A stretch of DNA of 64,000 bases from assembly GCA_002325375.1 (NCBI GenBank), contig DCRZ01000002.1:971089-1035088 (forward strand), given 5' to 3'. This document shows positions 59,098-64,000 of the stretch, in pieces; position 1 is the stretch's first letter, and each line of letters opens with the position of its first letter. Source of the stretch: Rhodospirillaceae bacterium UBA1479. GTDB taxonomy: Bacteria > Pseudomonadota > Alphaproteobacteria > Rhodospirillales > Casp-alpha2. The notes beneath the pieces were generated by a model. It searched no databases, was not told where the DNA came from, and was given only the letters and a program-made list of their open reading frames with translations. The position numbers and the translations under genes were made by a program.

Positions 59098-59757
59098 TTA
59101 ACGCAATATCGTTAACAATTCCGTTGCGCGTTGGCGCATGCGGGCCGGCGTTTCCGCATCCTTCGACAGGGTGCTGTAGATGTCCACTGCCTTGGCCTTG
59201 TCCCCGGCGCGAAGCGCCAGCGCCGCCGCCAGTTCCTGGGCGCTGAACCGCCACGGATTGCCCGCCTCCATAAGCGGCGTCAGGCGGTCCTGAACCTTTT
59301 TGGGGTCGACGCTGGGGTCATTCACTTCCAGCCCCGCCGCCAGGATCACAGCCAGGTCCTGATACAGTTTTCCGGCCCCCGTGTCCGCCGCGATGGCGTT
59401 ATAGGCGGCGATGGCCCCGGCCGTATCACCGTTCTTGGCGCGCAGCCCCGCTTCCTGAATGCGGGCAAGCAGGCCGTAACCGCCGCTTTCGCCGGACAGG
59501 CTTTTGAACGCGTCGGCGGCGGCGTCCGTGCTGCCGGTTTCGGCCAGTTTCTGGGCGGCGGCAAACCGGTCACCCAGGGTCTGGCGGGTTTCCAGGTCGT
59601 ATTTGACCCAGAACTGGTATCCGGCGGCGGCCGCAACGCACAGCCCCGCCGCGACGAGAATGATCTTGCCGTAGCGGCTCCAGACCTTGTGGAACTGTTC
59701 CTGGCGCAGTTCCTCGTCGATTTCGCGGATCAGGCTGTTTTCGGTATGATCGGCCAC
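59098..59757 (-). CDS. YfgM-like tetratricopeptide membrane protein
   Basis: 219 aa from GTG 59757, with GGGAG six bases upstream. An N-terminal cytoplasmic region (IREIDEELRQEQF), one TM (IILVAAGLCVAAAAGYQFWV) and a periplasmic TPR-like helical region are seen, as in YfgM. YfgM associates with SecYEG and periplasmic chaperones. It starts the yfgM-bamB-der cluster. Confidence 0.85.
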   Translation of the reverse strand: MADHTENSLIREIDEELRQEQFHKVWSRYGKIILVAAGLCVAAAAGYQFWVKYDLETRQTLGDRFAAAQKLAETGSTDAAADAFKSLSGESGGYGLLARIQEAGLRAKNGDTAGAIAAYNAIAADTGAGKLYQDLAVILAAGLEVNDPSVDPKKVQDRLTPLMEAGNPWRFSAQELAAALALRAGDKAKAVDIYSTLSKDAETPARMRQRATELLTILR

Positions 59758-59942
59758 TTTTGGCTCCCGTCGGTAACGGTTGGAATTGGCGGGGAAAATA
59801 GTGGCCTTTTCCCGCGATAGCAACTGGCGGTGGCGGGGGACGGTTATGAAGGGATTTACGGCTCCTTAACAATGATGGGCGACAATGCACGGTGGTGGCG
59901 GTCTAATGCGCCGTATCCCGTATCGAAGGGCGACCCAAGGGA

Positions 59943-60254
59943 ATGAAACGACTTCTTGCGATTTTCACCGTCTGTTTGCTGACGGCCGGCTGCGTCGGCA
60001 TTGTCGGGGCCGAAGGCGTATCCGTCATGGCGACGGACAAGACGGTCGTTGATCATGTCATCTCGTTGTCGAGCGGCAAGAACTGTTCGACCCTCCGCAA
60101 GGACCTGGGCCTGACCTACTGCGAGGAAGACGAGAAGGTCCCGCAGATGAACGTGTTCTGCTACCGCACGCTGGGTGAGATCACCTGCTATGACAGACCG
60201 GTGTACGACGGCAAGCAGGAGCAGGTCCGCCAGGGCGGCGAAAAACCCCGCTGA
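59943..60254 (+). CDS. Small lipoprotein, 103 aa
   Basis: A lipoprotein signal with the lipobox LLTAGC at about residues 12-17 is followed by a small Cys-containing domain (four further Cys, for example NCSTLRKDLGLTYCEED and VFCYRTLGEITCYD). No family is recognised. The pairing of Cys residues suggests disulfides in the periplasm. It is divergent from yfgM and precedes a Sel1 gene. Confidence 0.75.
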   Translation: MKRLLAIFTVCLLTAGCVGIVGAEGVSVMATDKTVVDHVISLSSGKNCSTLRKDLGLTYCEEDEKVPQMNVFCYRTLGEITCYDRPVYDGKQEQVRQGGEKPR

Positions 60255-60308
60255 TCGCCGTAACGGACGCTTGTCCTTAAGGGCCTGCCGTCGTTCAATG
60301 GCCGCTCC

Positions 60309-61028
60309 ATGCGATTCCTTGCCTATATATTGTTGCTGTCCACGCTCCTGGGTTCCGGTTGGGCCGCCTGGTTCTTTTTCGGCGCGCCCGCCCAGGACGA
60401 CGACCCCGCGTTGACCGCGTTGAAGCAGCGCGTGGCGCAGCTTGAGCAATCCGCGCAGAAGGGCGATCTGAACGCCCAGATCGACTTGGGATGGATACTG
60501 ATCCGCAAAAATTCCCGGCTGCCCGACCCGGACCGCGCCGTCACCCTGTTCCGCGCAGCCGCCGGCAAGGGGGCCGTCAGGGCGCAATACGCCCTCGGTT
60601 GGGCTTACGCCAAAGGGCGCGGCGTGCCCGTCGACTATACCCAGGCGGCGGAATGGTACCGTGTGGCGGCGACGGCAGGCGGCGACGCCGATGCCCAGTT
60701 CGCATTGGGGGAACTCTATTTCCGAGGTCTTGGCGTGGCCAACGACTACGGCCGGGCGATCGACCTATACCGCGCTGCTGCGATGCGCGGCCATCCGATC
60801 GCACAATACCTCATGGGCGTCATGTACCAGGAAGGCTGGGGCGTGAAACGCGATCTGGTCGAGGCCTACAAGTGGCTGACCCTGGCCACCCCCCATGCGG
60901 CGCGCATCCAGGCCCATAACCCGCAATTCGACCCCCGGGGGCAGCGTGAGCAACTGATGGTCAAGCTGAACCGGACCCAGATCAATCTGGCTGAACGCAG
61001 GGCCCGTGAGATGACGACTGGCAAATGA
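60309..61028 (+). CDS. Sel1-repeat protein
   Basis: 239 aa. An N-terminal TM (FLAYILLLSTLLGSGWAAWF) anchors a series of Sel1-like repeats, for example AQYALGWAYAKGRGVPVDY, AQFALGELYFRGLGVANDY and AQYLMGVMYQEGWGVKRDL. Such proteins serve as scaffolds in signalling or envelope assembly. The partner is unknown. Confidence 0.88.
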   Translation: MRFLAYILLLSTLLGSGWAAWFFFGAPAQDDDPALTALKQRVAQLEQSAQKGDLNAQIDLGWILIRKNSRLPDPDRAVTLFRAAAGKGAVRAQYALGWAYAKGRGVPVDYTQAAEWYRVAATAGGDADAQFALGELYFRGLGVANDYGRAIDLYRAAAMRGHPIAQYLMGVMYQEGWGVKRDLVEAYKWLTLATPHAARIQAHNPQFDPRGQREQLMVKLNRTQINLAERRAREMTTGK

Positions 61029-61052
61029 GGAACAGGACATGGGGGATTTGAC

Positions 61053-61910
61053 GTGACCACGCCGACGCTGCGTCTTCTCATCATCGAAGGCAACACGGCG
61101 GCTGGTAACGCGGCCATGGCGGCCGCGGGGGCGGGCAGCAATGCCGATCAGTATGCGGATGTTGTCCGGCGCTCGATCCCCGACGCGGGCATCCATGTCG
61201 TCCATCCCGCCGATGGCGCGGTCGTCCTGCCGGCGGGGATGGCCTTAAGGGATTTCGACGGTGCGATCCTGGGGGGCTCGGGCCTGTTCGTGCGCGCCCA
61301 GGGAAATGCCCCCGAGGTTCAGCGCCAGGTCGATCTGGTGCAGGCCCTGTTCGGGGCCGGCGTGCCGATGCTGGGAAGCTGCTGGGGGCTGCAGGTCGCG
61401 GTGGTTGCCGCCGGGGGCGATGTGGCGCCGAGCCCCAACGGCCGCGAGGTCGGTATCTGCCGCGCCATCACGCTCAGCGACGCGGGGGCGGCGTTTCCCA
61501 TGTTCACCGGAAAACCGGGTACGTTCGACTCCCTCGCCATTCATTATGATGAGGTCACCCGCCTGCCGTCCGGCGCCGCCGTGCTGGCGGCCAACGGGCA
61601 CAGCCCGATCCAGGCGGCGGCGTTCACTTTCAGAAAGGGTGTATTCTGGGGTGTGCAGTACCACCCTGAATTCTCGTTTTCCCACATGGCGCGGCTGATC
61701 CGGCGTTACGGGGGCGACATGGTGACGCAGGGCATCTATCCCGATCAGGCGGCCATGGACCGGGAGACAGAGGCCATGTTGCGCTTGGATGTCGATGGCG
61801 AAGCGCAGGCGGCGGACCTGGATTTTGGTGAAACGGTAACGGATACGTCGATGCGGTGTCGGGAAATCGACAATTGGCTGCAGTTTTGTCGAAATGAAAA
61901 AACGAACTGA
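61053..61910 (+). CDS. Class I glutamine amidotransferase-like protein
   Basis: 285 aa from GTG 61053. The glutaminase core has the Cys in GSCWGLQVA and the His/Glu in QYHPEFSFSHMARLI, with the oxyanion-region GGSGLFVR earlier. The C-terminal 60 residues are acidic and unlike GMP synthase. Stand-alone members remove glutamine or gamma-glutamyl groups from small molecules; the substrate is not known. It is followed by an AT-rich gap. Confidence 0.85.
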   Translation: MTTPTLRLLIIEGNTAAGNAAMAAAGAGSNADQYADVVRRSIPDAGIHVVHPADGAVVLPAGMALRDFDGAILGGSGLFVRAQGNAPEVQRQVDLVQALFGAGVPMLGSCWGLQVAVVAAGGDVAPSPNGREVGICRAITLSDAGAAFPMFTGKPGTFDSLAIHYDEVTRLPSGAAVLAANGHSPIQAAAFTFRKGVFWGVQYHPEFSFSHMARLIRRYGGDMVTQGIYPDQAAMDRETEAMLRLDVDGEAQAADLDFGETVTDTSMRCREIDNWLQFCRNEKTN

Positions 61911-62407
61911 ATGCGGTATTCGAGGCTAATTTTTCAATTTCTTGCACATTAATTATTAGAATAATATTATTTAAAATAAATACATGGATTATATTTCTCA
62001 ATAAATTTGATAATTATAATTATTGTATAATAAAATTAACCATATTTATTATTTATATATTTGAATTATTAATTGTGTCATAAAAATTACTGGATATTTT
62101 TTAACTAGTACTTTTGTATAGCTATGATCCCTTGAAGATTCAGGGGTACCCTTCAGCCATGCTGGGGAATTGGGAGCGGCACTCATTTCATGGATACACA
62201 GGGTCTTGTCATATCTGCGATGGTAATCAGGGCAGAGGTGAGGTGTTCCTGATGGCATTCAGCCGGATGAGGAGTTCGTCTGTTTCGAAACTGACGAGAT
62301 TAGAATTTTCGCATAGGATGCATGGCCCTTGAGGGGGAGGACTACCCGTACCTGCAGGAAACAATGTGGGACGGAGGATCAAATAACCAAGAAAAGGGTT
62401 TGGGACG
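61911..62407. other. AT-rich intergenic region, 497 bp
   Basis: The first 200 bases are strikingly AT-rich for this genome and include the palindrome AATAATATTATT (61960-61971). The second half is nearer average composition and has no strong coding frame. It precedes a chemoreceptor gene. It may be a strong promoter or curved DNA, a nucleoid-protein site, or a footprint of foreign DNA. Confidence 0.7.
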
Positions 62408-64000
62408 ATGAATGACCAAGAAAAGTCCGTCGCCGAGGATGCGGTGGAGGCCCCTTCCGTGGACGAGGAGGGAGCGGAAGCTGCGCCTGATGAGGTGACG
62501 ACGGAAGCTGAAGATCACGCGGCCGTCGATGATGACACGACGCCGGATAACCTGGGACAGGAAACACCTCCCGAAGAACAAGCCGCACCACTGCCGGGGA
62601 GAAAGAGTCGTAGCGGAATGGGCATCGGGGGACGGCTGCTGTTGTCCGTTCTGGCGATTTTCGCGACGACGGTTGTCGCCATCGTCATCGGGTGGGTGTC
62701 GATGACCTCGTCATCGAACACCTTGAGCGAAATCTCTCATGTGAAATCGCCGGCCGTGGCGGATGCGCTTCGCCTGTCGGAAACGGTTGCGCGCATCACC
62801 TCCATCGCGCCGGCCCTGGTTGCCGCGAAGACGACCGTTGAACGCGAAAATATCGCTGCGCGCGTACAATCGATCTTCGAGCAATTCGCCGGGATCGTCG
62901 CCAGTGCCAAGATCGGCGCCGAGGTCATGACCAATCTGCAGTCCGGTGCCGACGAGTTGAAGGCGCTGCTCGGTGAGATCGAGGCAAAGGTCACCGAACG
63001 CAATAGGCTGGCCGGTGCCCGCGCCGAGTCAATGGAGAAATTACGGGCCCTGCACAAAGAATTCGCCGTCGGTGCGGCCGGAATTATTGACGACGTGACC
63101 TTCAATCTTTCCCTCGGCGTTGAGGCTGTTGATGTAACCCAACCGGGCGCGTTGCTGGAATTCGTCGAGTCCGGGGTGGAACCCCTGGCGGCGGCCATGA
63201 ACGTGAAAGCGGAAGCCAACCAGATCGTCGGTCTTCTGGGCAATGCGGCAACGGAAACCCAAAGCGAAAACCTGCAGCCGCTGCGGGAACGCTTCCTCAC
63301 ATCAAAGTCACAATTCCTGGACGCGATGTCGCTGACTGGTGAGTCCGATGCGGCGCAAAATCTGGCCGATCAAGGCGGCAAGTTGCTTGCCTTTGGTATC
63401 GACGAAGGCAATGTCTTCGACAACCGCATCGCCGAACTGAAGACGCAGGATGACATCGAAGCCCTGATGGCCAAAAGCCGCGAGCTTTCGGCAAAATTCA
63501 GCGACGACATCGCAGGCGTGGTCGATGTGGCGGAAACGCAGATGGCAAAAGAGGCGGCGGCTGCGGAAGCCTCCGCTGCGGCGAACAAGAAGGTTCTCAT
63601 GTTCCTTGCCGGGTTTTCGTTGCTGATCGCCGCGGGCGTCTACCTGATGTACGTGCGCCGGCTGGTGGCCCGCCTCGTGACCCTATCGGGCAATATGGTG
63701 GCGCTTGCCGATGGTGACCTGACCGTCGCGGTTGATACCCACGGCTCGGACGAGATCGCCTCCATGGCCGGCACGGTCCAGGTGTTCAAGGAGAACGCCC
63801 AGGAAGTGAACCGCATGGCGTCGGAGCGGGAGATCGAGGACCGCCGCAACCGTCGCCGGTTGCGCAGTCAGGTTTTGGCGCTCAATGCCGCGTTGGAGGA
63901 AGAAGTCGCCAAGGCCGTTGATCTGGTCAAGGAGCGGGTATCGACGGTCGAGAACTCGGCCCGCTCGGCGGCGGATTTGTCGCAGTCGGCCCATACCCAG
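62408..64000 (+). CDS. Methyl-accepting chemotaxis protein-like receptor, N-terminal part (runs off the window)
   Basis: 531 codons without a stop. An unusual acidic extension of about 70 residues (rich in Glu and Asp, Pro/Ala-containing) precedes TM1 (GGRLLLSVLAIFATTVVAIV). A helical sensor region of about 300 residues follows, then TM2 (VLMFLAGFSLLIAAGVYLMY), a HAMP domain (ALADGDLTVAVDTHGSDEIA) and a coiled coil. The signalling domain lies beyond the window, so a kinase or another output remains possible. The start ATG at 62408 lacks a strong ribosome site. Confidence 0.8.
   Translation, partial: MNDQEKSVAEDAVEAPSVDEEGAEAAPDEVTTEAEDHAAVDDDTTPDNLGQETPPEEQAAPLPGRKSRSGMGIGGRLLLSVLAIFATTVVAIVIGWVSMTSSSNTLSEISHVKSPAVADALRLSETVARITSIAPALVAAKTTVERENIAARVQSIFEQFAGIVASAKIGAEVMTNLQSGADELKALLGEIEAKVTERNRLAGARAESMEKLRALHKEFAVGAAGIIDDVTFNLSLGVEAVDVTQPGALLEFVESGVEPLAAAMNVKAEANQIVGLLGNAATETQSENLQPLRERFLTSKSQFLDAMSLTGESDAAQNLADQGGKLLAFGIDEGNVFDNRIAELKTQDDIEALMAKSRELSAKFSDDIAGVVDVAETQMAKEAAAAEASAAANKKVLMFLAGFSLLIAAGVYLMYVRRLVARLVTLSGNMVALADGDLTVAVDTHGSDEIASMAGTVQVFKENAQEVNRMASEREIEDRRNRRRLRSQVLALNAALEEEVAKAVDLVKERVSTVENSARSAADLSQSAHTQ

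Noticed and set aside
62114..62332. 72-residue open frame in the gap before the chemoreceptor
   Set aside because: No ribosome site, no recognisable pattern, and codon use unlike the neighbouring genes.
1..64000. CRISPR arrays, insertion sequences and prophage genes
   Set aside because: Looked for repeat-spacer patterns, transposases and phage structural genes; none seen.

Overview
The window is GC-rich chromosomal DNA from an alphaproteobacterium, most likely a free-living aquatic or marine member of the Rhodospirillales. Reasons: the aroB-aroK / small protein / xerD neighbourhood, a serC-serA pair preceded by a structured leader, an Irr-type iron box, an EncFtn resembling that of Rhodospirillum rubrum, a TRAP transporter and a glycine-to-betaine pathway. 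Taxonomy is inferred from gene content only. I see no CRISPR array, insertion sequence, prophage or rRNA. One tRNA is present (Leu, anticodon TAA).

Layout. 1-5 kb: start of aroB, aroK, a 46-residue membrane peptide, a secreted Pro/Ala-rich protein, xerD (apparently with a CTG start) and a DUF2189 membrane protein. 5-10 kb: one minus-strand operon of a TRAP transporter, a small membrane protein and an amidase. 10-13 kb: a glyoxylate-reductase-like dehydrogenase divergent from a malyl-CoA lyase. 13-22 kb: mostly housekeeping genes (EAL protein, accA, MAPEG, secA, parvulin, argJ, mutT). 22-28 kb: small accessory genes, including two MarR-like regulators with palindromic sites, a 17-kDa-antigen lipoprotein, a CinA-domain protein, bluB, tRNA-Leu, a lone Pycsar-effector-like membrane protein and the guanidinium exporter gdx. 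28-33 kb: a cyclic-nucleotide-binding protein, then a tightly packed cheB, kinase and divergent enolase operon. 33-36 kb: serC-serA. 36-43 kb: a signalling block with a binding protein, a histidine kinase, two tiny coiled-coil ORFs and a CHASE/PAS hybrid kinase. 43-48 kb: an osmoadaptation block with glycine/sarcosine and sarcosine/dimethylglycine methyltransferases and a GH17-GT2 beta-glucan synthase. 48-51 kb: an MmgE/PrpD protein, metA and a P-loop ATPase. 51.6-55.8 kb: a five-gene tungsten aldehyde oxidoreductase operon of the aorABCDE type. 55.8-59.8 kb: an EncFtn ferritin-like gene under an Irr box, then the conserved yfgM-bamB-der cluster. 59.9-64 kb: a small lipoprotein, a Sel1 protein, a glutamine-amidotransferase-like protein, a strongly AT-rich gap and the start of a chemoreceptor.

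Metabolic links (inference): serA/serC supply serine and so glycine, the substrate of the betaine methyltransferases, and metA supplies methionine for their SAM. The neighbouring glucan synthase would add periplasmic osmoprotection. The aldehyde oxidoreductase operon carries its own ferredoxin subunit, flavoprotein and MoaD-like protein, and sits beside an iron-regulated ferritin-like protein.

The most interesting items are the enolase paralogue with two active-site substitutions coupled to a small-molecule kinase, the EncFtn without a cargo tag or neighbouring shell but with an Irr box, the lone Pycsar-effector-like protein beside a tRNA, the tungsten AOR operon with an unknown fifth gene, and the betaine/glucan block.
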